From assembly GCA_011319805.1 (NCBI GenBank), contig SJRY01000201.1, forward strand, positions 1 to 23,936: 23,936 bases of DNA. The letters run 5' to 3'. Below are positions 9,407 to 18,248 of this stretch, one piece after another (position 1 is the stretch's first letter; each line of letters starts with the position of its first letter). The translations under genes were made by a program, and so were the position numbers. Origin of the DNA: Macrocybe gigantea (Eukaryota; Basidiomycota; Agaricomycetes; Agaricales; Callistosporiaceae). The notes under the pieces are model-generated. The model saw only the letters and a program-made list of their open reading frames with translations, was not told the origin of the DNA and did no database searches.

Positions 9407-12400
9407 CTAGTTCTTTTGGCGCTCATCCTCGCCTACGATCTTCTCGTTCCGACGTTGTTGCCATGCCTGCCAAGCCGCATCCAGGCGATCTTCGACTTCT
9501 CTCAGGTCCGACATCCAGCCGGTAAGGGTCCTCTTCCTCGGGAGTGTTTTCATTTGTTGACCTCGTGGGTAGACCCAGACTTCATCAGCCGTGTGGTCGA
9601 ACAAGATCTTCAGCGATTGGGTTTGATGGAAGCGGGTGCGTACTACCTTTTTTGGTGCGGGTCGGGGTGGCAGCTGATGTTGTCCTCTTTCTAGGGATGG
9701 CGCCTCGGGGTTCTCACGATGAAATTTCGCGACCGCGTCCAGCGCATCTCCGTTAATGTTTTCAGCGGGTTCCCAGGTGGCGTCCTCGAGAGGGTATCCC
9801 TTCCAATGTATTCTGTACTGTAGCTTTCCTCGGTTCCATCGAGAATTTATCACAGCCTCTACTTCGTACTGTTTCTCTCCTTCCACGATAATGGGAGGAG
9901 GCCGTTTAAGAATCATTACCATTTTTTGTCGTGGAAACGCCGGTGCTGTGTATGGGATCAGTTCAGACTCGTTTCAGATGGGATGAATTCGCCAGTGTTC
10001 CGGTAGTTCGAGTTCGTACGCCGATTCTCTGATTTGCCGTTTGACTTTGAAAGGACCAAACCATTTGTCGTTTAACTTATCAGTCGGCCGGTCAGTTGTA
10101 ATATTCGTTCCTTCCAGCCAGACCTGATCGCCTTCGTGATATTCTCGGGCGGGCTTCTTTTTCCAGTCATAAGTCTGTTTCATTGTCTCTGCGGCTTTCT
10201 TTAAGGAGGATTCAGCTTTGGTCCGAATTTCCTTCATCATTTCGGTGAACTCCTCAGCAGTTTGTGACTTAGCATTGTGCTTCGGAGGTTCTTTTCCAGT
10301 ATACGGATGTCGCCCATGATTCAAGTAAAACGGGGAGTATCTGGTCGCCGAGTGAATTTGATTGTTGTAGGAGAATTCGGCCATAGGTAGCCAATCCGCC
10401 CAGTCATTTTGCCGATAGTTTATGAAGAGTTTCAGGTATTGTTCTAATTCCTGATTAACTCGTTCTGTCTGTCCGTTGGTCTGTGGATGATATGGCATCA
10501 AGGGGGCTCCTTTAATTCCTAAAAGTGTGTAGAGGTCCATCATGAATGCGGAGACGAATTGTCTTCCTCTATCGCTAATGACTTTCTTTGGGAGTCCATA
10601 ATTCGAGAATATGGTGTCACGTAGATTGTGAGCGACTCCTTCTGCTGTAATCTCCATGTTGACTGGTATGAACTTGGCTCCTTTTGTGAACCGGTCTACC
10701 GTCACCATTACGCCGTTGAATCCATGAGATTCAGGGAGGGGTCCGATGAGATCTACAGATATGATCTCCCATGGTTCCTTTGGTATCTCATTCGGATGGA
10801 GTGGGGCATGTTTCCGATCTCTGATGATCTTTGTCCGTTGGCATTTGTCACATCCTTTGACATATGCCTTGACGTCATTCATCATTTTGGGCCACCAGAA
10901 GTTGCGCGTGATTAACTCGTGCATCTTTGTCTGTCCTGGGTGTCCCGAGATCTGATCCGAATGGTAGATTTCGATAATCCGTTCCCTTATCTTTTGGCTC
11001 TTGGGAACGTAGTACCGTTTCAGCCATGTAATGATTCGGTCGTTTTCCTTCCAGCTGTGTTTGCCTTCGTCAAGACGTTTCTGGATCTTAGGCTCTCTTT
11101 GTTTCCAAGCCCTTTTGATTTGGTCCAGAATGTCCTGAAATTCCGGTGTTGGTGTGATCTTCGCCATGAAAATCCGGCGAAAATTCTCTGGCTTTAGGAG
11201 TACGATGTTTTCGTTATCGTTCTCCCCCTTCTCATGGTCTGGTCATCTTGACAGACTGTCTGCCTTAGTCATTGACTTCCTGGGTTTGTGCTCCAGAACG
11301 AAATCATAGTCCTGTAGTTCCGAGATCCAGCGAGCTTGCCGGCGATTCAGCTTCTGAGGCTTCCGGAAATATTCGAGATTTTTATGATCTGTCCAAATCT
11401 CGAATTTCTGTTTAGCGCCACAGAGGTATTGGTGCCATTCCTCGAGTCCGGTCATAATCGCGAGCATCTCTTTGTCGTAGATCTCATAGTTTCGTTCTGT
11501 CAGGTTTAATGACTTTGACATGAAAGCCACCGGTCTCCAGGTACCATTGGATTGTTCCTGTGAAAGGATGCCTCCGATTGCATAGTTCGAGGCATCAACT
11601 TCCATTCAGAACTTTCCATCATCTCGGGGCATAGAAATGATTGGCGCTGAGCTGATCCGGTTTTTTAATCCATTGAATGCATCATCTTGGGCCTTTCCCC
11701 ATGTCCAGTTGGCTTTTCCGGTTAGTTCCATCAAAGGTTTCGCGATTTTTGCAAATCCCTCGATGAAATGCTGGTAGAAGTTGCAAAAGCCTAGAAATTG
11801 CTGGACGTCTCTTTTGCAAGTGGGTTTCGGCCATCCTTTGATGCCTTCGACCTTAACGGGATCCATCTTAATGCCGTTTTCCGAGACGATCATTCCAAGG
11901 TACTCTACTTCCAGTTGATGAAACGAGCATTTCTCAGGTTTCAGGTAAAGCTTGTTATTCTTTAGCTTTTCCAACATGCATTGGATGAGTTGTCTGTGTT
12001 CATTCAGGTCTTTGTTGAAGATAAGAATGTCATCCATGTAGATAACTACGTGTTCCTGATCAATTTCGTCTTTAAAGATTGTGTTTATCATGGTTTGGAA
12101 GGTAGCCGGTGAATTTGTCAGTCCGAAGAACATGACCAGGGGTTTGAACATTCCCCGGTTTGTCCGAAATGCAGCTTTCCATTCGTCGCCTTCTTTCATG
12201 CGGACGTTGTTATATCCCCATCGGATGTCAAGCTTCGTAAAGAACTTCACTCCCTTCAGTTTGTCAATTAATTCCTGGATTAAGGGGAGTGGGTATTTGT
12301 TCTTTATCGTCATGTCATTTAACTTCCGATAGTCCTGTACAGGTCATAGGGATCCATCCTTCTTTTTCACGAAGAAGAAAGGCGAGGCCATTGGCGACTT

Positions 12401-13534
12401 CAACGGTCTGATTCGTCCAGTGTTCAGATTTTCATCTAAGAAGGTGTCTAACTGTTTCTGTCCATCTAGTGTCAGGGGATAGACCTTGCAATCCTGGAGT
12501 TTAGCTCCTGGGATAAGTTCGATCGCATGGTCCCAAGGTCGTCGAGGTGGTAGTTCATCAAACGACTCTTTTCCGAACACTGAATCCTTGAAACAGTGGT
12601 ATTCTTCCGGTACGATTTCTTCAAAGGTTTTAGCCTTTGTTGCCTTTGCCGTCGCTTCGGCGAGTTTGGAAGCCATCGTTTGGAAAGCCCTTAGATGAAA
12701 CTCTTGGTTCATGTCAATCATCAAGAGCTTCTCTCCGTTTTCAAAGTCTACCTCATTTGTCTCAATAGAGGTGTCGTCATCTTCAGGGTTTCCTTTTCGG
12801 ACAATCCGCTGACACTCTTTGGGGCATCGATCGAAAGTGATCTTTTCTGTCTTCCAATCGATCCGAGGGTTGTAATGCTTAACCCACTCATAACCGATGA
12901 AGATCTGGCCCTTCCCAAGTTCAGTAACCGAAAAGACCATTCGCTCAACGTGGTCCTGGACCCGGACTCTTAATTCCACATATTCACGTATATCACCTGC
13001 CATGTTACGGGTTCTGTCTGCATTGTGGACCGGAATAGGAATCGGATATCTTTTTGTATTGATCTCCTTTTCCTTGATGAACTTCCGATCTATGCAAGAT
13101 CTGGTACATCCCGTATCGAGCAGAGCCTTTACGCTGTATGTCCGTCCAGTGTCTAGAGTTGTGATTGTCAAAGGTACATCCATTTGATTTCCATTGCCGC
13201 CTCTGACAAATCGTGGTTTTTGTCTGAGGTCAAGCAGTGTGTGGAGTGCATCATGGTCGTTCATCTGATTGATCTCACGAAGCTTTTCCAATGAGATGTC
13301 CTTCTGTCGCAATTGATCTGTCCATGTCTTAAGGATCGAGTATGCTTTAGACTCGTCCTGCCGATAAATCTGTTGAGCCACCCAGGGTAGAGTGTATCCT
13401 TTTATGAGACCGAACTCTCGTGCACCTTCTCGTTCGAAATATTCTTTAAGGTCAGGAATATCCCTTATATTCATATTCGACGATACATAATCAGCCGGTG
13501 AAGCAGTGCTTCTTCCCAGCTCTATCAAAAACCC
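9407..13534 (-). pseudogene. pol: pol of element B: protease, RT, RNase H, integrase, chromodomain
   Basis: One frame of 1,374 codons counted from 13528 runs to the TAG at 9407-9409, interrupted only by four TGA codons (12344-12346, 11606-11608, 11243-11245, 9974-9976) and no frameshift. It is entered from gag by -1 frameshifting. Domains in order: aspartic protease (LLDTGCT, residues 138-140), reverse transcriptase (KLDI at about 434, YMDD at 497-500), RNase H (MEVDASNYAIGG from about 642, DHKNLEYF), integrase zinc finger (His, His, then CDKC), integrase Asp-Asp-Glu core (ISVDLIGP, ISDRGRQF, QTERVNQE), a GPF module, and a chromodomain (YEVEAVINSRW, YRIHWKGYPLEDATWEP). The C-terminus extends about 100 residues past the chromodomain. 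Three of the TGA codons fall where Arg is expected. The copy cannot make full pol without readthrough. Confidence 0.9.
13493..13534 (-). promoter_or_regulatory. -1 programmed frameshift signal at the B gag-pol junction
   Basis: The last gag codons are CAG GGT TTT TGA, giving the heptamer G GGT TTT (13534-13528) directly before the gag stop. The -1 frame (GGG TTT TTG ATA) is open and enters pol. After a 6-base spacer, a stem-loop is predicted from AGCTGG (13521-13516) with CCGGCT (13498-13493), and an inner GAAGC-ACT-GCTTC hairpin. This fits the X XXY YYZ rule for -1 frameshifting. Function is inferred. Confidence 0.75.
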
Positions 13535-14679
13535 TGTTTTAGCTCTTCGATCTTAGTGGTAGCGACAGTAGTCTCGTCCTGCATTTCTACATTCCTTGTA
13601 ACATATTTCGGCTGGGGGTTCATCAGGCAATTACGTCCGATGTGTCCTTTCTGTCCGCACTGGAAGCAGCGGCCTTCGCACCTCATCCGGTCGATGTCCA
13701 TGGCATTCAGGTTGGGCGTTCCTTGAGCATTACCGGTCGCTAGTGCCAGAGTTTGCTCCTTAGGGGCCGTGGTTCCCTGAGCCAGTTTCTGGGTTTGCTT
13801 AGGAGTGAATCGCTCCTTCACACCAAATTCCTTTTGGGCCTGGCGATATTGCCGGTCCAGTTCCATCACACGTTTATACCACCAGTCAATGTCCTCTTCG
13901 CGGACACCTCCTAGTTCAATGATGCGTCGTCCGAGCACCTGGTCGAGTCCGTGTTTAAAGATGTCAATGAGGGCGATGTCGTTATATTCCGTCAAGGGAG
14001 CCCAGCTCTGGAATTCGACAATGTAGTCCTCGACCAGTCGTCGGCGTTGCGACAGTTCCTTAATCTGGATTATCACATCGTTCCGTGTCTCCGTTGTCAT
14101 AAAGAACTCGCGGGCTTCCACCTTGAAGTTCTCCCAGTCCTTGAATGGTGGGAGGTGTCCAAGGGGATCCGTCCTGACTTCCGGAGTGTTAGCCATTGCC
14201 GGCGTAACGATGCGGCCGTGTTCCCAATCATCGTAGGTGGAGTGGTTTCCGAACTCCTGCCTGCGTCTGTTTAATTCCATCTTGAACTCTAGCCACTCTT
14301 GTAGCTTTGAGTCCACCCAGTTCTGTGCATGTTCGGCCTTGCCTCCCATGATCTGTTGCAATGCATAAGTGATCATGTCCCATTTATTGGTGATCTCTTC
14401 TTTATTGAAATAGACTTCCATACGTCGAAGCCAGCTTCCGATCAGGCCGGGATCCCCTTTGTATGGATCCGGCGGTTCCGATTTCATTCTCTTGGGCTTC
14501 TTGCCCAAATCTAATTCTTCTTTGATTGCATCGACCAAAGTCCGTGTCACGTTCTGAACCTGTTCGGCCTGCTGCGGGTTGTTTCGGAGGGTGCCCCAGG
14601 CAAAGGCAAGAGGGTTTGCGGCGAAGAGGGTGGTGAGGATGATGGTAATGAATGCGAAGAGGGCAGCAACGAATTCCAT
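13525..14679 (-). CDS. gag: gag of element B
   Basis: This is the structural protein of the retrotransposon particle, 384 residues from the ATG at 14679, which has a good context (ATCATGG); in-frame ATG and GTG codons further upstream are weaker choices. The N-terminus is strikingly hydrophobic (EFVAALFAFITIILTTLF, then AANPLAFAW), like a membrane anchor or signal sequence. The middle is a helical capsid-like region (GSWLRRMEVYF, YIVEFQSWAPLTEY). A single CCHC zinc knuckle (CFQCGQKGHIGRNC) lies near the C-terminus. The stop TGA at 13525-13527 lies inside the frameshift signal that yields Gag-Pol. The frame is intact, unlike pol. Confidence 0.85.
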   Translation of the reverse strand: MEFVAALFAFITIILTTLFAANPLAFAWGTLRNNPQQAEQVQNVTRTLVDAIKEELDLGKKPKRMKSEPPDPYKGDPGLIGSWLRRMEVYFNKEEITNKWDMITYALQQIMGGKAEHAQNWVDSKLQEWLEFKMELNRRRQEFGNHSTYDDWEHGRIVTPAMANTPEVRTDPLGHLPPFKDWENFKVEAREFFMTTETRNDVIIQIKELSQRRRLVEDYIVEFQSWAPLTEYNDIALIDIFKHGLDQVLGRRIIELGGVREEDIDWWYKRVMELDRQYRQAQKEFGVKERFTPKQTQKLAQGTTAPKEQTLALATGNAQGTPNLNAMDIDRMRCEGRCFQCGQKGHIGRNCLMNPQPKYVTRNVEMQDETTVATTKIEELKQGF

Positions 14680-14926
14680 GATGTGTGATGTGAACGGGGT
14701 TGGGTGTGTAATGTGATTTGTCGAGTAGTACCATGTGGGCAGCATGCGACCGTCGACTCCCACTTCGGTTGGATCCAGAGGGAAGGGTGGTGCCTGTTAA
14801 ACTGCGGATGGGTCGGCTCAAATCCTCGTCGCAATGGGGATGCCCCAAATGGCAGTCAAGGAAGGTTTCGTCGTCAGAGATTCTAGCGGTCTAGCAATCC
14901 CTTTCTCGTTTCGGGTCAACACACGT
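14680..14926 (-). other. leader region of element B upstream of gag
   Basis: This is untranslated leader between B gag and the start of element C. No PBS and no second copy of the B LTR is present. The right limit is uncertain. A tRNA-like stretch near 14795-14850 does not fold (see rejected). Confidence 0.4.
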
Positions 14927-16057
14927 TGATGAGTGCTCCGCACCGCTGACCACCGATAAGTCCTAATTTGGTAATCCCACCCCCGCATTCGAAATCATAC
15001 CACTACTCGGCCCCCTCAGCATGATACCGCAGCCCAGCCACTGACTTCTCGTTCGAGTACTCGGGATGTCGACAACTCCGTGAGGCTTCCATTCCAGGTC
15101 CCGGACACTTCGCCAAACGCATTGCACCCGTACATTCCAGACCTTCTGCACTTCCTATACTGCCCAATCTGGTCAGGCAGTCTTATTCCTATATGCCTCC
15201 CCCGATTCCCAGATCCTGATATGGCAAGACTACTACCATTTTCGATATCGCACTGCCTCACACCTTCCCGCGTTCCCAACACTGCCTCGCCGCAGTACAT
15301 TCGAAACAAGGGATTTCGAGCGCGCTACTGTTTCATCCACTCTCATTTCGAAATTCATGACTCATATTTCACTGATACATTCTACATTCCTTAGATTATT
15401 TTCACGTTCCATTCTACGATGCGTGGCACTGGTTTCGGGATGTTCTTTTACCTACTGTTTCACCTTTTATGTTCAGATTTCGAACGGACTTACATCTCCC
15501 CGACATTTCAGCCACTAAACGACCCTTTCGAAATCATACGATACATTCTCTCATTCAGTTTCAACTTCGCCGGTTATTCCGATACTCGAAATCTTCTCAT
15601 CTATAAAAACCCATGTACTTGGCATTTGTAACAACATAGAAAAAAGTTACCGTCTCAATCCTTCAGCAGTCTCGCAGTCTACGACTCGTGTGGAGTCCTT
15701 GTGTTATCCGATCTCAAAGTGTCGCGCTCACATGGAGCCACAGTACTCAGTCTCGAAATCAGTGTCCCTGGCTTTACGTGGAAGTCACTATCATCGAAAC
15801 CCTTCCGAAATCCTCACCGAAGCCCTCGATATCGCACGGGAATTCAGCTAAGTCTAGCCACCTTGTTTCGAAAACCCCGAAATCTGCTCGAAACCATCCA
15901 TATTCACTTCGTTCCATTCCCCCCCCTTTCATGCTACAGTCCCTCAGGTTACTCTGTGACTTGAACAGCTCGTAGTTTATACAGCCTCGGATAGGGACTG
16001 ACGCTTCCTTCATTCCACCTTGTTGGTTTGTAGGTTAGTGCTTCCCGATAGTTATCA
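14927..16057 (+). repeat. probable 5' LTR of element C
   Basis: About 1.1 kb without genes, ending in TTATCA at 16057 three bases before a PBS-like TGG. A TATA box TATAAAA lies at 15602-15608. The 5' end is not certain (14927 or as late as 15022), though TTCGAAATCATAC occurs at both about 14986 and 15527, which suggests the LTR includes the earlier site. TTCGAA/CGAAAT hexamers recur about ten times over 14980-15890. No second copy is available in the window for comparison. Confidence 0.55.
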
Positions 16058-16060
16058 TTT

Positions 16061-16077
16061 TGGAGCCCACCGCGAGG
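16061..16077 (+). other. candidate primer-binding site of element C
   Basis: TGGAGCCCACCGCGAGG begins three bases after the LTR end. TGG at this place is the complement of a tRNA CCA end. I cannot name the tRNA. It differs from the self-primed type seen in element A. Confidence 0.5.
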
Positions 16078-16122
16078 GGCTAGTTCAAGATTTCAAGTAA
16101 CTCCAACCGCCAATCTTCTACC

Positions 16123-17248
16123 TTGTCCACTGTTACCTCCCGCACCAAGGCAGCCGCTTGCAGGAGACAAACCCCAGGTCCCCGAAATCTTCGTCGATCA
16201 CCTGTTCTGCGCTCCCGAGCGCCCTCTCCTGAACTCCTTATCTCTCTTCCCGACTTGCTACTCTCATCTCCCGAACCCTTATCCCCAGCCTCAGTCAAAC
16301 AAGAAATGGATTCCGATCTAGAACTCCTTTCAGACCCGCTTTCGACACTAGACTCAAGTCCCATCCTTATCAATCCAACTCCATCACAGTCCCCTCCTGA
16401 AAGAACCCCTTCCTGAAATATCCAACAACTCCGTGATCTCCGACAATCAGTTCGAAATCTGTTATCCGGCATGTCTAACAATGAAACCAACAATCCCACA
16501 TCCGGCGCTGGTGTCAGTGACCCTGCTCCTGCATGGCTAGTAACTATACCAGCTCGTGGCCACTCCACAGCTCCACATTTCGATCCCGCGCAGCCCCGTG
16601 AGCTCTCCCGATACTTCAGAGAACTCGACCACCTCTTCAGTGATGCCGGAGTCACAGGTGACGTGCAGAAGAAGGAGTATGCCATTCGTTATCCCGATTT
16701 TGCGACCTCCGAGCTTTGGGAAAGCCTCCCGGAGTTCCAAGGTTGCCCTTATGCCGACTTCCGAGATGCCATTCAGCATCTCTACCCCGGAGCTGAAGAC
16801 AAACATCACTATAACATGGGCGATTTAGACCAGCTCATTGGCGAAACCAGTCACCTCAGCATCAGGACCCACGAGCAGCTCGCAGAATATTACCACAAAT
16901 TTTACACTATCACGAAGTATCTAGTTGACAAAGAAGAGATGTCAGCCAAAGAGCAAGCTAGGGCCTACGAACGCGCGTTCCCCATGGATTTACAAGCCAA
17001 AGTCCGAGATCGCCTTGAAGTCAAGTTCCCGGATTATGATCCCTATTTTACCCACTCGCTTGTCGATATACAAGATGCCGCAGCCTACGTTTTTAAACGA
17101 GAAGAACAGCCCGGAGCTTCGTCGGTCCGTTACCAGTCCATAGCCCCCGCAACCCGAAGTACTTCAGCCGCCCCCGAAGCCCCTGTAAAACAGGAGGACC
17201 TTAACACCATCCTTGCGAGCATGACTCAAAACATCACAACCGGGATCA
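16123..17248 (+). pseudogene. gag: gag of element C, first part, with an in-frame TGA
   Basis: The frame runs from about 16123 through a TGA at 16414-16416 and continues in the same frame to the GATCA at 17244-17248, where element A is inserted. The first part is Pro/Ser-rich (SPEPLSPASVKQEMDSD). After the stop the frame keeps a heptad-like pattern (NIQQLRDLRQSVRNLL) just before the ATG at 16471, suggesting the two parts were one protein and the TGA was CGA. The main body is a capsid-like helical protein (ELSRYFRELDHLFSDAGV, YYHKFYTITKYL), of the kind found in basidiomycete gypsy elements. If translation starts at 16471 the TGA may be harmless. The C-terminus lies at 23766. Confidence 0.7.
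17244..17248. repeat. target-site duplication GATCA, left copy (element A)
   Basis: GATCA directly precedes the LTR start TGTTACAG and is repeated exactly at 23761-23765 after the right LTR. Removing element A and one copy restores an open gag frame of element C across the junction (TGI followed by SDILVKFM). Confidence 0.95.
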
Positions 17249-17568
17249 TGTTACAGACGCCGCCCAAAGGACTATTCATTTTCTTATCTTATCTTTCCCA
17301 CATCCCTTATCTCCCCCATCATGCTGCGCAGCGCGCAGCCATCGAGTCATCTCACTTCCCTAGTCATCCTGAGTCATCTCCTTCCAGTCTTACTCATCCG
17401 CAGTCCACAGCATTGCGCAGCCCATGGTCCGTGCTCGAGTACTGTAGTGTATATAAGGACTCCCAGATGTACCAGTAACGCTAGGCTTAATATTCCTTTT
17501 GCCATCATCTCAAGACCACTCTCGCACTTAGTCTGCCCGAGTCCTTCTGAGATTCGTCTAGCCTAACA
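17249..17568 (+). repeat. 5' LTR of element A
   Basis: TGTTACAG..CTAACA, 320 bp. A U3 region carries a TGAGTCA site (17370-17376) within a series of related GAGTCATC/TAGTCATCC/ACTCATCC repeats (17344-17399), and a perfect inverted repeat GCTGCGC-AGC-GCGCAGC (17323-17339). The TATA box TATATAAG is at 17450-17457. The R region likely starts near 17483 with AGGCTTAATAT. Identical to the right copy except for one C. Confidence 0.95.
17450..17493 (+). promoter_or_regulatory. LTR promoter and self-primer segment of element A
   Basis: TATATAAG at 17450-17457 is followed 33 bases later by AGGCTTAATAT (17483-17493), the expected 5' end of the transcript and an exact complement of the PBS at 17571-17581. 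The position of the transcript start is inferred from the TATA spacing. Confidence 0.75.
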
Positions 17569-17570
17569 AG

Positions 17571-17581
17571 ATATTAAGCCT
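17571..17581 (+). other. self-primer binding site (Tf1/sushi type) of element A
   Basis: ATATTAAGCCT begins two bases after the LTR and is the exact reverse complement, over 11 nt, of the LTR segment 17483-17493. In Tf1/sushi retrotransposons the 5' end of the RNA folds onto the PBS and is cleaved to make its own primer, with an 11-nt primer in Tf1. No tRNA-type TGG is present here. Confidence 0.8.
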
Positions 17582-17610
17582 CGTCGAGACTCGCTCAGAC
17601 TCACACACAC

Positions 17611-18230
17611 ACCACGTCACGCTTTATCAAAGACTTGATCAACATTCGACGACAAGCGGTCGCCGACCCAGCGAGCACTAGCACGAGCGACGAGAGCACT
17701 TGGCTCAGAGAAGTAGACCAGACATTGCAGTCCATGCCATTCGCAGAGACAGTCCACGCCATCCGCAGAGACACTAGCAATCCAAACAAACGAAAGAGAG
17801 AGCGCACGCCTACACCAAGTAGCGACGACGAAGAACAGGCATTTCTGAGAGAGTTTGCCTTCACCACCACAGACGAGCCCGCTGAGATCCTCAGCGAAGG
17901 AGCAGCACAACTCATTGCAGAACTCTTCCTAGAGGAGAATACGGGATAAGCCCAGAAGAGCTGTGGTCAGACCAGAATCTTCTTGCCGAAGAAGAGGACG
18001 AACCCATCCGCAAGAAAACGAGAGAAGAACGAACACAAGCCCGAGATTTTAGGTGACAACAGATCGAGAACTATAATCGCCGAACACAGGAGGAAGACAT
18101 ACTGATACAGAGAGGGCACGACGCACAGAGCGTACGACAGAACCAACGAGAACGACACCAGAGTCAAGGACACACAGGAACGAAACCACCGAATCCCTTC
18201 AGAGGACCAATCCGCCGAAGCACTGCATAA
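17611..18230 (+). pseudogene. leader ORF (ORF0) upstream of element A gag, disrupted
   Basis: An open frame of about 205 codons lies between the PBS and gag. It starts without an ATG: the frame is open from 17578, and the best initiation context is ACCACGTC with ACG at 17614; the first in-frame ATG is at 17731. The product would be acidic and charged (KRKRERTPTPSSDDEEQAFL, then EEDEPIRKKTREERTQARDF). It shifts frame once at a G-run near 17943-17946, has a TGA at 18054-18056, and ends at TAA 18228-18230, in the same frame as gag and 18 bases upstream of it. No domain is recognised. It could be a leader protein, or the former N-terminus of gag. Confidence 0.5.
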
Positions 18231-18248
18231 GGAGAGAATCGCACCACC

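Larger units (their letters stand above)
8951..14926 (-). mobile_element. Ty3/gypsy chromovirus B, minus strand, 5' LTR not in window
   Basis: On the minus strand this reads leader, gag, -1 frameshift signal, pol with protease, RT, RNase H, integrase and chromodomain, polypurine tract, then 3' LTR, so it is a chromovirus. The left end interrupts the Tc1 transposase, with AATTC (8946-8950) as the presumed target duplication. The matching 5' LTR is not found to the right. The B leader gives way to element C near 14927, so C probably inserted in it. The right limit is approximate (within about 100 bases). Confidence 0.85.

Noticed and set aside
9380..11197. Plus-strand ORFs opposite B pol (for example 9380-9694, 10628-10915)
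   Set aside because: They are antisense to well-recognised pol domains and have no domain of their own.
9974..12346. UGA read as a sense codon (reassignment or readthrough) in B pol
   Set aside because: The host genes end normally and the HNH paralogue shows CGA to TGA directly; C-to-T decay at CpG explains the TGA bias without recoding.
14795..14850. tRNA-like stretch (CTGTTAA loop-like, GGCTCAAATCC B-box-like)
   Set aside because: Neither the anticodon stem nor the T stem pairs, and no acceptor stem closes it; resemblance is limited to two short boxes.
15620..15640. GTAACAACATA as the missing 5' LTR end of B
   Set aside because: Only six bases match the B LTR end, with no similarity in the preceding sequence; it lies inside the C LTR.
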